A stretch of DNA of 64,000 nucleotides from Agilicoccus flavus (GCF_014857905.1 NZ_JACYXE010000010.1:62001-126000); one strand, 5' to 3'. Shown: positions 7,384 to 16,527, counted from the stretch's first letter. Numbers and translations: made by a program. The notes: generated by a model from the sequence alone, not told the origin.

Positions 7384-8172
7384 ATGACGACGGAGCAGAC
7401 GACGAACGGGACGGCCTCCGAGCGCGGCGGGGGATGGCGCGGCGTGGCCGTCGTCACGGGCGCGAGCAGCGGCATCGGCGCGGCGTGCGCGCAGCGGCTC
7501 TCCGACGACGGGTTCGAGGTCGTGCTCGCCGCGCGGCGCACGGACCGCATCACCGAGCTCGCGGAGCGCGTCGGCGGGCGGGCGGTGACCTGCGACGTCA
7601 CGAACCCCGACGACGTCGCCGCGCTCGCGGCGGCGGCCGGCGACGACGTCGCGCTGCTCGTCAACAACGCCGGCGGCGCGTTCGGGATGGAGACGGTCGA
7701 GGAGGCCGACCTCGACGCGTGGCGGCGCATGTACGAGATCAACGTGCTCGGCACGGTCGCCGTGACGAAGGCGCTCCTGCCCGCGCTCGGCAACGGGCCC
7801 GGCACGATCGTCACGATCTCCTCCATCGCCGGCCAGGCCGCCTACGAGAAGGGCGCCGGGTACTGCGGCGTCAAGGCCGCGGAGTCGTTCGCGTCCGACG
7901 CCTTGCGGCTTGAGCTCAACGGCCGCCCCGTCCGTGTGTGCGACCTCGCCCCGGGCATGGTGCGCACCGACGAGTTCAGCCTCGTCCGCTTCGGCGGCGA
8001 CCGGGCCAAGGCCGACGCCGTCTACGCCGGGGTGGCCGAACCGCTGACCGCGGAGGACATCGCCGAGTGCGTCGCCTGGGTGGCGTGCCTGCCGCACCAC
8101 GTGAACATCGACAAGATGACGATCAAGCCGCTCGCGCAGGCCGCGTCGTACAAGGTGGACCGCTCGGGCTGA
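7384..8172 (+). CDS. SDR family NAD(P)-dependent oxidoreductase
   Basis: A 262-residue classical short-chain dehydrogenase. The cofactor motif TGASSGIGAA is at about residues 25-34, NNAGG near residue 95, the catalytic Ser in TISSIAG and the YCGVK (YxxxK) pair follow, then LAPGMVRTDEF. It resembles the YdfG/serine 3-dehydrogenase-like SDRs, whose C-termini often include PHHVNIDKMTIKP as here. CAGAAT ends 6 nt before the ATG, so transcription may be leaderless. It faces menE divergently. The substrate is probably a small hydroxy acid or alcohol; this is a family-level inference. Confidence 0.87.
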   Translation: MTTEQTTNGTASERGGGWRGVAVVTGASSGIGAACAQRLSDDGFEVVLAARRTDRITELAERVGGRAVTCDVTNPDDVAALAAAAGDDVALLVNNAGGAFGMETVEEADLDAWRRMYEINVLGTVAVTKALLPALGNGPGTIVTISSIAGQAAYEKGAGYCGVKAAESFASDALRLELNGRPVRVCDLAPGMVRTDEFSLVRFGGDRAKADAVYAGVAEPLTAEDIAECVAWVACLPHHVNIDKMTIKPLAQAASYKVDRSG

Positions 8173-8220
8173 CGGCACTCCGCCGCGGGCCGTGGAATGC
8201 CCGCCGTGGAATGCCCGGCG

Positions 8221-9552
8221 TCAGGCCGCGCGGCGGAGCGGGCGTTCCTGCGCGAGGGCGAGCCGGACCTGTTCGACGAGCAGCCTGATCCCCGTCGGGA
8301 GGGCGAACGCCCAGCGCAGGCCGCAGCGGAGCATGAACGCCTCGACGGCGAGACAGCCGGTGACGACGATGGCCGCGCCGATGAACGGGTAGGCGACGTC
8401 GACGGTCTCGTTCGTGCGCACGAGGTCCGCCAGCCAGAACAGCGGCCCCTCCAGCGCGAACGAGAGGACCGTGATGGCCGGGATGTGCAGCACGTAGATC
8501 GCGAGGGTGTGCGACCCGACGTAGCGGCCGATCGCCCGATAGGGCGCCGCGCGGCACACCAGCGCGGCGAGGGAGAACACGCCGAGGCCCGCGCACACGT
8601 ACAGCGCGGTGACGACGAGCGCGTCGGGCATCTCGGGCACCTTCGCCGACATGAGCTTCGTCATGCCGAGGTGCTGGTAGAGCAGGTAGGCCAGGCCCGT
8701 GAACAGCGCCCCCAGCGCGGGATTCGCGGCCACGGCCCGGATGAGGCGCCCGCCGTACACGCCGAGGCCGAAGTAGATGGCGTAGAGCAGGCCGCGCGTC
8801 CACAGCGGGCTCTCGAGGGTGTACGTCTGCGTCGTCGCGAGGTGCAGCACGACGAGCAGCGTGAGCACCGCCAGCGGGTGGACGCTGCGCAGCGCGGTGA
8901 ACACGAGCAGGTACACGGCGAGCGCGTAGACGTACCAGAGCGGGGTGTTCGGCGCCCAGTACTGCACGAGGAACGCCGGCACCGACGTGACCTGGAACGG
9001 GACACCCTCGCGCCCGGTCAGCGCCGCCGCCGCGAGCAGCGCGCCGTAGATCGTCATCCAGACGAGGAAGAGGTAGGCGTTCGTCACCGACGCCTCGAGC
9101 GCCTTGCCGCCGCGGAACCCGCGGCGGATCTTGCCCGCGGCGAGCATGCCCGACACCGTGAACAGCAGCGGCATCCGGACGACGGTGATGATCTGGTTGA
9201 TGCGGTCCCACCACGCGACGAGCTTCGCGTCGGCGTGCTCCATCCCGTAGTACTGGCCGATGCTCACGTGGAAGAGCACGACGGCGACGACCGCGAACCC
9301 GCGGGCGAGGTCGACCCAGTCGTAGCGCGCCGGGGCGGGCGTGGTGCGGGGATCAGAGGTCGCCGACCCGGCGGGGCCGGTCGGGCGGGCGAGGTCGGCC
9401 GCGCCGGTCAGGGCCGCGTCGGGGGTCGTGCCCGCGGAGGCCATGGACGTCTCGGCCGCGGACGGCCGCGCAGCCCGAGCGCCCGGCGGGGCGTGGCGGG
9501 TGGACCCGGCGGGCGCGCCCGCGCCGGCCGCGTCGGAACCGACCGCACCCAT
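8221..9552 (-). CDS. acyltransferase 3 family membrane protein
   Basis: A 443-residue integral membrane protein. After about 90 residues of Ala/Pro/Gly-rich cytoplasmic tail comes the family opening RYDWVDLARGFAVVAVVLFHV, where the Asp and the Arg-Gly match the start of acyltransferase-3 (OafA-like) proteins. About ten transmembrane helices follow, including PLLFTVSGMLAAG and HTLAIYVLHIP. Such proteins O-acylate cell-surface glycans or lipids. The start at 9552 has AGGAGGG upstream; the longer reading frame to 9630 lacks one. It stands alone; the 243 nt upstream hold no visible gene. Confidence 0.85.
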   Translation of the reverse strand: MGAVGSDAAGAGAPAGSTRHAPPGARAARPSAAETSMASAGTTPDAALTGAADLARPTGPAGSATSDPRTTPAPARYDWVDLARGFAVVAVVLFHVSIGQYYGMEHADAKLVAWWDRINQIITVVRMPLLFTVSGMLAAGKIRRGFRGGKALEASVTNAYLFLVWMTIYGALLAAAALTGREGVPFQVTSVPAFLVQYWAPNTPLWYVYALAVYLLVFTALRSVHPLAVLTLLVVLHLATTQTYTLESPLWTRGLLYAIYFGLGVYGGRLIRAVAANPALGALFTGLAYLLYQHLGMTKLMSAKVPEMPDALVVTALYVCAGLGVFSLAALVCRAAPYRAIGRYVGSHTLAIYVLHIPAITVLSFALEGPLFWLADLVRTNETVDVAYPFIGAAIVVTGCLAVEAFMLRCGLRWAFALPTGIRLLVEQVRLALAQERPLRRAA

Positions 9553-9795
9553 GAGCGTCCCTCCTGTCGTCCGCCGTCGACGGGTGTCGAGACCCTGACA
9601 ACGCGAGAGTGGATGCGCCGTGACCCGCATGACCTTCGGTCGGACCTCACTGCCCGACGCAGCCGCTCTTCCGTTTCGTCGATCGTACGCGCGCAGGATC
9701 CGCCGACGCGAGGACGGCGGAACGCTCGGAGCCGACCGGGCCGGGGGTCCGTGCGGTCAGGGAGTTCGCGGTCGGGCCCGCCAGGCCACCGGACG

Positions 9796-10065
9796 TCAGC
9801 GTGAGTAGGGGAACACCGCCTCGATGCGTGGCTCGTCCTCGGCGGACATCGACCAGAAGACGCTCATCGGACGGCGCGAGGGAACCACGGTCCGAAAGCG
9901 CGGACCTTCCTGGGTCTGGATCACCTGCGAAAAGGCCCGGGCCTGGCCGGGAACCGCGAAGATCTCCTCGATGACCTCGTAGATGTCGTCGGCGAGTCGG
10001 CTGTCCCCGGCCTCGATCCGGTCGAGTTGCCCGGAGGCGACAGCGGAGTATGACCCCTCGGTCAC
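9796..10065 (-). CDS. putative toxin of a type II TA pair
   Basis: An 89-residue protein starting at GTG 10065, overlapping the stop of the preceding AbrB-like gene by 4 nt (GTGA). The C-terminal half, GPRFRTVVPSRRPMSVFW followed by IEAVFPYSR, has alternating strand pattern and conserved-looking Arg residues reminiscent of RelE/ParE-like toxins, but no family can be named with certainty. An antitoxin-first, overlapping gene order is typical of toxin-antitoxin modules. Alternatively it could be a small protein of unrelated function coupled to a transition-state regulator. Confidence 0.6.
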   Translation of the reverse strand: MTEGSYSAVASGQLDRIEAGDSRLADDIYEVIEEIFAVPGQARAFSQVIQTQEGPRFRTVVPSRRPMSVFWSMSAEDEPRIEAVFPYSR

Positions 10066-10295
10066 GTCGTCGGGCCTGCTCGGCGCGCGCGGCGGACGGT
10101 CGCGGATGCGGCGGCCTTGGACAGCATCGCCCGAAGTGCGGGGTCGGTGTCGTACTCGCGCTGGGCATCCGTGACGAAGGATCCAGGCTCGAGCACGATG
10201 GTCCCGTCGGGACGCTCGCTCATGAGGAAGCTCTGAGATCGCCGTCCCGACAGGACGACACGGCCGCGGTCATCGGTCTGCACGATCTGAGGCAT
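10062..10295 (-). CDS. AbrB/MazE-like putative antitoxin
   Basis: A 77-residue protein. The N-terminus MPQIVQTDDRGRVVLSG resembles the swapped-hairpin DNA-binding domain of AbrB/MazE-type antitoxins, where a Gly-Arg-(V/I) turn is central. The C-terminal half is helical and ends in a basic tail KAAASATVRRARRAG, suited to binding either a toxin or DNA. A -10 box TAGGAT lies 6 nt before the ATG, suggesting leaderless transcription and room for autoregulation. The downstream partner overlaps it by 4 nt. Confidence 0.62.
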   Translation of the reverse strand: MPQIVQTDDRGRVVLSGRRSQSFLMSERPDGTIVLEPGSFVTDAQREYDTDPALRAMLSKAAASATVRRARRAGPTT

Positions 10296-10301
10296 ACCGT
10301 G

Positions 10302-10307
10302 ATCCTA
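10302..10307 (-). promoter_or_regulatory. -10 box of candidate TA operon (leaderless)
   Basis: TAGGAT on the minus strand ends 6 nt upstream of the antitoxin ATG. No Shine-Dalgarno sequence is present. Confidence 0.5.
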
Positions 10308-10383
10308 ACCCAGCATCCCTCTTTCCCACATGCCCACGGGCAGGCGCTCCCTGGGATGCGCCGACCGCCCGACGGCGACGCGA

Positions 10384-11367
10384 TCAGAAGTACCAGGGGA
10401 AGGGGGACCAGTCGGGGTCGCGCTTCTCGAGGAACTGGTCGCGGCCCTCGACGGCCTCGTCGGTCATGTAGGCGAGACGCGTGGCCTCGCCGGCGAAGAC
10501 CTGCTGGCCCATGAGCCCGTCGTCGACGAGGTTGAAGGCGAACTTGAGCATGCGCTGCGCCTGGGGGCTCTTGCCGAGGATCTCGTGGGCCACCTCGAGG
10601 GCGGTCTCCTCGAGCCGGTCGTGGTCGGCCACGAGGTTGACGGCGCCCATCCGGTGCATGTCCTGCGCCGAGTACGTCCGGCCGAGGAAGAAGATCTCGC
10701 GGGCGAACTTCTGGCCCACCATCCGGGCGAGGTAGGCCGAGCCGTAGCCGGCGTCGAAGGAGCCGACGTCGGCGTCCGTCTGCTTGAACCGGGCGTGCTC
10801 GCGCGAGGCGATGGTGAGGTCGGCCACGACGTGCAGCGAGTGCCCCCCGCCGGCCGCCCAGCCGGGCACGACGGCGACGACGACCTTGGGCATCGTCCGG
10901 ATGAGGCGCTGCACCTCGAGGATGTGCAGCCGGCCGCCCTCGGCCGCGACGCGCGCCCGGTCGACGCTGTCGCTGCTCTCGTCGCCCGACTCGGTGGCCT
11001 GCTCCGAGGCGTACTGGTACCCCGAGCGCCCCCGGATGCGCTGGTCGCCGCCCGAGCAGAACGACCATGTGCCGGCCGCGCCGGTGCCCTCCGGGCCGGG
11101 GCCGTTGCCGGTGAGCAGGACGACGCCGACGTCGGGCGTGCGGCGGGCGTGGTCGAGCGCGCGGTACAGCTCGTCGACGGTGTGCGGCCGGAACGCGTTG
11201 AGCACCTCGGGCCGGTCGAAGGCGATCCGCACGGCGCCGAGCGTGCGCCCCGGCACCGGGCCGGGCAGCGTGGCGCGGTGGTAGGTGAGGTCGGTGAGGT
11301 CGAGACCGGGCACCTCCGACCAGGCCTGCGGGTCGAAGGTCGCGCTGACGTCGGGGAGGCTGCTCAC
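10384..11367 (-). CDS. menB: 1,4-dihydroxy-2-naphthoyl-CoA synthase (MenB)
   Basis: Crotonase-fold enzyme that closes the second ring in menaquinone biosynthesis. At 327 residues it has the usual actinobacterial length. Visible family features are FDRPEVLNAFRPHTVDEL, the oxyanion-hole region SFCSGGDQRIRG, PGWAAGGGHSLHVVADLT, and the Asp-containing TDADVGSFDAGYG that is diagnostic of MenB; the C-terminus ends SPFPWYF. The GTG at 11367 has TAGGGT 7 nt upstream and no Shine-Dalgarno sequence, so it is probably leaderless. It is divergent from the Nudix gene, with a 59-nt gap. Confidence 0.95.
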   Translation of the reverse strand: MSSLPDVSATFDPQAWSEVPGLDLTDLTYHRATLPGPVPGRTLGAVRIAFDRPEVLNAFRPHTVDELYRALDHARRTPDVGVVLLTGNGPGPEGTGAAGTWSFCSGGDQRIRGRSGYQYASEQATESGDESSDSVDRARVAAEGGRLHILEVQRLIRTMPKVVVAVVPGWAAGGGHSLHVVADLTIASREHARFKQTDADVGSFDAGYGSAYLARMVGQKFAREIFFLGRTYSAQDMHRMGAVNLVADHDRLEETALEVAHEILGKSPQAQRMLKFAFNLVDDGLMGQQVFAGEATRLAYMTDEAVEGRDQFLEKRDPDWSPFPWYF

Positions 11368-11374
11368 GGTAGGG

Positions 11375-11380
11375 ACCCTA
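11375..11380 (-). promoter_or_regulatory. -10 box of menB (leaderless)
   Basis: TAGGGT on the minus strand, 7 nt before the GTG start of menB. Confidence 0.55.
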
Positions 11381-11426
11381 ACCGGGGGAGCCGGGCGACC
11401 CCTACGCTCGGGCGCAGGAGGTACCC

Positions 11427-11933
11427 ATGCCGATCCCGGACTTCATCACCGAGCTGCGCCGCCACGTCGGCACCGCGCCCCTGTGGCTCACCGGCGCCAC
11501 GGCCGTGGTGCTGCGCGAGGTCGACGGCCGCCCGCACGTGCTCCTCGTCCGCCGCGCGGACAGCGGTCGCTGGGCCCCCGTGAGCGGGATCGTCGATCCC
11601 GGCGAGCACCCGCACGTCACCGCCGAGCGCGAGACGCTCGAGGAGGCGTGCGTCGTCGCCGTCGCGGAGCGGCTCGCGTGGGTGAGCGTCACCGAGCCCG
11701 TCACCTACGACAACGGCGACCGCGCCACGTACCTGGACCACACCTTCGCGTGCCGCTGGGTCTCCGGGGAGCCGGCGGTCGGCGACGACGAGTCGCTCGA
11801 GGCCCGCTTCTTCCCGGCCGACGACCTCCCGGACCTGCCCGACGAGTTCGCCGCCCGCGTCCGGGTGGCCCTCGCCGGGCGGGCCGAGACGGGCTTCGGG
11901 CCGCTACCCGGAACGCCCGGCCGTTCCGCCTGA
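11427..11933 (+). CDS. Nudix hydrolase
   Basis: A 168-residue protein with a complete Nudix box: Gly54, then Glu60, and RETLEEACV (residues 68-76) give the GX5EX7REUXEE pattern that binds the metal ions. Nudix enzymes cleave nucleoside diphosphates linked to another moiety; the N-terminal leader MPIPDFITELRRHVG is common in actinobacterial members annotated as general NUDIX proteins. The start at 11427 is backed by AGGAGGT. It is monocistronic, between menB (divergent) and pta. The substrate cannot be predicted. Confidence 0.9.
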   Translation: MPIPDFITELRRHVGTAPLWLTGATAVVLREVDGRPHVLLVRRADSGRWAPVSGIVDPGEHPHVTAERETLEEACVVAVAERLAWVSVTEPVTYDNGDRATYLDHTFACRWVSGEPAVGDDESLEARFFPADDLPDLPDEFAARVRVALAGRAETGFGPLPGTPGRSA

Positions 11934-12102
11934 CCCCGCTCGAGCGAGGCCCGATCGCCCGGGCGGCCGAGCACGCGGCCCGGCGGCCGGGTCCCGCTGC
12001 CGCCGCGGGTGATCCGAGCGCGGTCTCGCCGGCGGAAAACGGTGCCGGAGCGCGCGATCCGGCCGATAGGAACGGAACATCGCCGTCCCGTGAGGAAGTC
12101 CC

Positions 12103-14136
12103 ATGGCCCGCCGCATCCTCGTCGTCCCCTGCGGACCCGACGCCGACTCGACGGCCGTCTGCCTCGGTCTCGTCCACGCCCTGTCCGAGCAGGGCACCGG
12201 CGTCTCGTACGTCAAGCCGCTGGCCCAGCCCACCGTCCGCGGGGAGGACCCGTCGGCGGAGGTCTTCCGGATGGTGACGAACCTGCGCCCGCCGCAGCCG
12301 ATGTCGGCCGCCCGCTCGCGCTCGCTCCTCGCCGTCGGGGACGTGGAGACGCTCGGCGCCGAGATCGTCGCGATGTCGGCCGAGGAGGTGGAGGCGCACG
12401 AGATCGTCGTCTTCGAGGGCCTGCGCCCGGGGACGGCGACGTTCCTCACCGACCAGGTCAACCGCGAGATCGCGGCGGCGCTCGACGCCGACGTCCTCCT
12501 CGTCGCCTCCGCCCGAGACCTGTCGACCGAGGTGCTCGGCGAGCAGGTGGCCGCGCTCGCGCGCCCCCTGACCGGCCGCGACGGCGACCGCGTCGTCGGG
12601 GTCGTCGTCGACCGCTTCACCCCGGAGTCCGCGACGTGCAAGGAGTACACGTCGGCCCTCGCCGCGCACGGCCTGCGCGCCGTCGCCTGCCTCGCCGACC
12701 AGGACCGCACCGCGCGGCCCCGCGTCGCCGACCTCGTCCGGGAGCTCGGCCTGGAGGTGCTCAACGAAGGCGACCAGGCCCGCCGGGTCGGCAGCATCGT
12801 CGTCGCGGCCCAGAGCGCCCCCGGATTCATCGAGCTCTTCGACGAGGGCGCCCTGATCGTCGTGCCCGGCGACCGGGCCGAGGTCCTCATGGCCGCCGCG
12901 CTCGCCGAGACCGGAGGCACCCGGCTCGCCGGGCTCCTCCTCACCGTGGGGACCTCACCCGCGTCGAGCGTGCTCGAGCTCGCCCGCCCCGCCCTGCAGG
13001 CGGGTCTGCCGCTCCTCCTCTCGAGCGAGCGCACGTTCCCGATCGTCCAGGCCGTCCTGGCCCTCGACTCCCGGATCCCGTCCGACGACGAAGACCGTGC
13101 CCGCGGCGTCATGGTCGCGACCGCCGAGGCCCTCGACGCCGACTGGGTCCGCGAGCTGGCCGCGGGCGGTCGCGTGCCGCGCCTCACCGCCGCCCGGGCC
13201 CGCGCCGACGCCGTCCGCCTCCTCGGCGTCGGGCACCACGACATCGCCCTGGCCGCCGGGAGCGACCCGGTCGCCCTCGCGGCGGCCTCGGCGTACGCCG
13301 ACTTCGGTGGCGTCCGCTGCCACCTCGTCGCCGACCCGGCCGCCGTCGGGGCGACCGCCCGCGACCTCGGCTTCGACATCCCGCCCGGCCTGCGCATCGT
13401 CGACCCCGCCCATCCCGGTCAGGGGCTGCTCGACCACGTCATGGCGGCCCGGGGCTGCGACGAGGCGGCGGCCAGGGAGGCGCTGCGCGACCCTCTCGTC
13501 TGCGCGTACGCCCTCGCCGCGACCGGCGAGGTGGACGGCGTCGTCGGCGGGGACCTCGACGACCTCGCGACCCTCGCCCTCGCCGACGAGATCGTCGGCG
13601 GGCGCACGGACATCGCCTCCACCGTCACGGCCCTCATGTCGCGCGACGACGCGAGCCTGTGGGCCGACATCGCCCTCAACGACGACCCGTCGGCGCAGGA
13701 TCTCGCCGTGATCGCGATCCGCGCCGCGGAGAACTCGCGCTCGGTCGGGCTGGCGCCGCGCGTCGTCTTCGTCTCACCGTCGCGGTTCGCCCACGACCGC
13801 GCCGAGCTCGTCGCCCGCTCGGAGCGGGCCATGGAGATCGTGCGCGATCGTCGGCCCGACCTGCACGTCGTCGGTGTGCACGACTTCGGCGTCGCCTCCT
13901 CCCGCACGGCGGGGGGCGACGGAGACGACGCCGGCGGGGCGAGCGTCTACGTCTTCCCCGGGCGCCGGCACGCGCAGGAGGTCTTCACGACCGTCCACCG
14001 GGCGACCGGTGCCGACGTCATCGGGCCCATCCTCTGCGGCTTCGCGCGCCCCCTCAGCCCGATGCCGCGCGACGTGAGCCTGCCCGATCTCGTCAGCCTC
14101 ATCGGGATCACCGCGCTCCAGTCGACCTGGTCCTGA
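12103..14136 (+). CDS. pta: phosphate acetyltransferase
   Basis: Cytoplasmic enzyme converting acetyl-CoA and phosphate to acetyl phosphate. At 677 residues it is the long, multi-domain form: an N-terminal P-loop-like domain (IVVFEGLRPG and neighbours), a central DRTGG domain (about 205-320), and the C-terminal PTA/PTB catalytic domain from about residue 350 with RLLGVGHHDIALAAGSDPVALAAASAY and, near the end, TGADVIGPILCGFARPLSPMPR. The start has GAGGAAG 4 nt upstream. Acetate kinase normally follows pta, but here the next gene is menC, so ackA must be elsewhere or absent. Confidence 0.95.
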   Translation: MARRILVVPCGPDADSTAVCLGLVHALSEQGTGVSYVKPLAQPTVRGEDPSAEVFRMVTNLRPPQPMSAARSRSLLAVGDVETLGAEIVAMSAEEVEAHEIVVFEGLRPGTATFLTDQVNREIAAALDADVLLVASARDLSTEVLGEQVAALARPLTGRDGDRVVGVVVDRFTPESATCKEYTSALAAHGLRAVACLADQDRTARPRVADLVRELGLEVLNEGDQARRVGSIVVAAQSAPGFIELFDEGALIVVPGDRAEVLMAAALAETGGTRLAGLLLTVGTSPASSVLELARPALQAGLPLLLSSERTFPIVQAVLALDSRIPSDDEDRARGVMVATAEALDADWVRELAAGGRVPRLTAARARADAVRLLGVGHHDIALAAGSDPVALAAASAYADFGGVRCHLVADPAAVGATARDLGFDIPPGLRIVDPAHPGQGLLDHVMAARGCDEAAAREALRDPLVCAYALAATGEVDGVVGGDLDDLATLALADEIVGGRTDIASTVTALMSRDDASLWADIALNDDPSAQDLAVIAIRAAENSRSVGLAPRVVFVSPSRFAHDRAELVARSERAMEIVRDRRPDLHVVGVHDFGVASSRTAGGDGDDAGGASVYVFPGRRHAQEVFTTVHRATGADVIGPILCGFARPLSPMPRDVSLPDLVSLIGITALQSTWS

Positions 14137-14219
14137 CCGGCCTGCCGAGAAGCCCTGCCGGGAAGCCCTGCCGGACGGACTCCGCCGAGCAGGTCCGCGC
14201 CGGTGGGTGAGGATGGGGC

Positions 14220-15239
14220 ATGACCTCCGAGTCTGTGCCGCCGCTCCCCGACGTCGCCGAGCTCCTCGAGCACGCGTACGCCGTGATCGTCCCGCTGCGG
14301 ACGCGCTTCCGGGGCGTGACGCACCGGGAGGCGCTCCTGCTGCGGGGGCCCGTCGGGTGGGCGGAGTTCGCGCCCTTCGTCGAGTACGACGACGCAGAGG
14401 CGAGCGCCTGGCTGGCCGCGGCGGTCGAGGCCGGCTGGGTGGGGTGGCCGGCGCCCCGGCGGGACACCGTGCCCGTCAACGCGACCCTGCCGGCGGTCGG
14501 GCCCGAGCAGGTGGACGACGTGCTCTCTCGCTACGACGGGTGCCGGACCGTCAAGGTCAAGGTGGCGCAGGCGGGGCAGACGTTGCGCGACGACGTCGAC
14601 CGCGTCGCCGCCGCACGCAGCCACCTCGGCCCCGCGGGGCGGGTGCGCGTCGACGCGAACGGGGCGTGGAGCCTGGCGGACGCCCGGGCCGCCGTGGCCG
14701 CGCTCGCGCCCTACGACCTCGAGTACGTCGAGCAGCCGTGCGCCGCCGTCGAGGACCTCGCCCGGCTGCGGGTGGCGCTGGCCCGCGCCGCCCTCGACGT
14801 GCGGGTGGCCGCGGACGAGTCGATCCGCCGGGCGCGGGACCCCCTGCGGGTGAAGGCCCTCGACGCGGCCGACGTCGTCGTCGTCAAGGTCGCGCCGCTG
14901 CGCGGGGTCCGCGCCGCCCTCGACGTCGTGGCCGCGGTAGGGCTGCCGGCCGTCGTCTCGAGCGCGCTCGACACGAGCGTCGGCATGCGCGCCGGCGTCG
15001 CGCTCGCCGCCGCGCTGCCCGACCTTCCCTTCGACTGCGGCCTCGGCACCGTCGAGCTGCTCGCCGACGACGTGACGACGACGCGACTCGTCCCGCGGGG
15101 CGGGTTCCTGCCCGTGTCGGGGGCGGTGCGCCCGGACGAGGTCGACGCGGCGGCGCCGGCGCGGCTGGCGGCCGGGGCGGACCGGCAGCGTTGGTGGGAG
15201 GAGCGACTCGCGCGCGCCCACGCCGTGCTCGCGGGCTGA
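14220..15239 (+). CDS. menC: o-succinylbenzoate synthase (MenC)
   Basis: Enolase-superfamily dehydratase making o-succinylbenzoate for menaquinone. All expected active-site elements are seen in 339 residues: VKVKV with Lys112/Lys114, the metal ligands Asp145 (RVDANGAW), Glu171 (YVEQPC) and Asp199 (AADESIR), and the second catalytic Lys223 (VVVKVAPLRG). The start at 14220 has only a weak upstream signal (GAGGAT 5 nt before the ATG). It lies 83 nt after pta on the same strand and is convergent with the next methyltransferase gene. Confidence 0.93.
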   Translation: MTSESVPPLPDVAELLEHAYAVIVPLRTRFRGVTHREALLLRGPVGWAEFAPFVEYDDAEASAWLAAAVEAGWVGWPAPRRDTVPVNATLPAVGPEQVDDVLSRYDGCRTVKVKVAQAGQTLRDDVDRVAAARSHLGPAGRVRVDANGAWSLADARAAVAALAPYDLEYVEQPCAAVEDLARLRVALARAALDVRVAADESIRRARDPLRVKALDAADVVVVKVAPLRGVRAALDVVAAVGLPAVVSSALDTSVGMRAGVALAAALPDLPFDCGLGTVELLADDVTTTRLVPRGGFLPVSGAVRPDEVDAAAPARLAAGADRQRWWEERLARAHAVLAG

Positions 15240-15306
15240 CGCGGGGAGGGCCCGCCGACGCCGCGGCTCGGTTCGCCGGAACCGGGGGAGTCGAGGTGGG
15301 GGAGTC

Positions 15307-16527
15307 TCAGTCCGGCTCGACGACGAGGACGTGCGTGGCCTGCGGCGCGCGGGTGACGACGACGGTGAGCTCGGCGCCGCGGCCGGTCAGCCGCAGGTCG
15401 GAGCGGAGGCGGTCGGCGTCGATCTCGGGGCCCCGCTTCTTGATCGTCAGGCGCCCGACGCCGCGGGCGCGCAGGTAGGACCGTAGCGTCTTGACGTGCA
15501 GGGGGAGGACGTCGGTGACGACGTACCGCCGGGCGGCCGGGGTGTCCGCGCGCCCCTCGGCGACGACGTATCCCGCGCCCGGCGCGACCTGGGCGCCGTC
15601 GACGGCGGCGGTCACCGCCGCGAGGAGCCCGGCCCGCAGGACGGCCTTGTCGGGGTCGAAGAGGTAGGCGCCTTGCGCGGGCGGCCCGGTCGCCACCGGT
15701 GCGTCGCCCGGGGCGTCCGACTCCCCGAGCGCGACGGGCGGCCGGTCGGGGTGCAGGAGGAGGGCCCCGCGCCCCGGGCGGGTGGCGAGCGGCCCCCACC
15801 ACAGGGCCAGCTCGAGCACCTCGCCCCGCCGTGAGACCCACTGCGCCTCGGTCCCGGCCGGCAGGGCGGAGTGGGGGAACGACGCCGCGAGCTTGGCGCC
15901 CGTCGCCGCGGCGGCCTCCGCGACGGCGCAGACGGTCTCCCACGAGGGCGAGAGGGAGTCGAGGTCGGAGCGGCGCCGGGTGTGGCCCCGCGCGTCGGTG
16001 CGGCCCGGGGTCCGCCGGGCCGGGTCCAGCCAGGCGCCACCGCCCGCCAGGTCGGCCGCGCTCACGTCCTCGGCGCGGCCCGGCCGGGCCCGGGCCCCCT
16101 CGAAGTGGCGCAGGTTGACGTCCGCGATCGCCGCGGTCGCGGCGTCGGCGTCGCAGGCCCGCACCCGCAGGTCGAGCGCCGCGCACGCCAGGGCGTCGGC
16201 GCCGATGCCGCACCCGAGGTCGTGCACGAGCCCGATCCCGGCGTCCCGGAACCGGGCGGCGTGATGGGCGGCCACGTCGAGCCGGGTGGCCTGCTCCAGC
16301 CCGTCGGGCGTGAAGAGCATGCCCGCCGCGAAGTCCCCGAACTTCTCGGCGGCGCGCGCCCGCAGGCGCGACTGGGTGAGGGCGTCGGCCACGAGTCCGG
16401 GGGCGTAGCCGGCCTCGCGCAGGGCCACGCCGAGCGACAGCGCCGCCGACTCGTCGTACGGGGGCAGGGAGTCGAGCAGCGCACGCCCCCCGGGGGCCGT
16501 GAGCGCCTCCACGCGGGCCAAGTCCAT
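15307..16527 (-). CDS. class I SAM-dependent methyltransferase with THUMP-like C-terminus
   Basis: A 406-residue protein. A helical N-terminal part (about 1-85) precedes the SAM-binding core: HDLGCGIGADALACA near residue 95, RACDADAATAAIADVN for ribose binding, and a motif-IV region AWLDPARRTPGR. The C-terminal 120 residues (YVVAEGRADTPAARRYVV and TLRSYLRARGVGRLTIKKRG) match the THUMP-like tail domain often found on this actinobacterial family, suggesting an RNA substrate. CAGACT lies 7 nt before the ATG, so the mRNA may be leaderless. Upstream is the groES control region, transcribed the other way. Confidence 0.83.
   Translation of the reverse strand: MDLARVEALTAPGGRALLDSLPPYDESAALSLGVALREAGYAPGLVADALTQSRLRARAAEKFGDFAAGMLFTPDGLEQATRLDVAAHHAARFRDAGIGLVHDLGCGIGADALACAALDLRVRACDADAATAAIADVNLRHFEGARARPGRAEDVSAADLAGGGAWLDPARRTPGRTDARGHTRRRSDLDSLSPSWETVCAVAEAAAATGAKLAASFPHSALPAGTEAQWVSRRGEVLELALWWGPLATRPGRGALLLHPDRPPVALGESDAPGDAPVATGPPAQGAYLFDPDKAVLRAGLLAAVTAAVDGAQVAPGAGYVVAEGRADTPAARRYVVTDVLPLHVKTLRSYLRARGVGRLTIKKRGPEIDADRLRSDLRLTGRGAELTVVVTRAPQATHVLVVEPD

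Noticed and set aside
9653-9700. Possible third copy of the TTCGAYGATCGARAG motif (GTTTCGTCGATCGTACG)
   Set aside because: Only TTCG and GATCG agree, the order is shifted and no T run is present.
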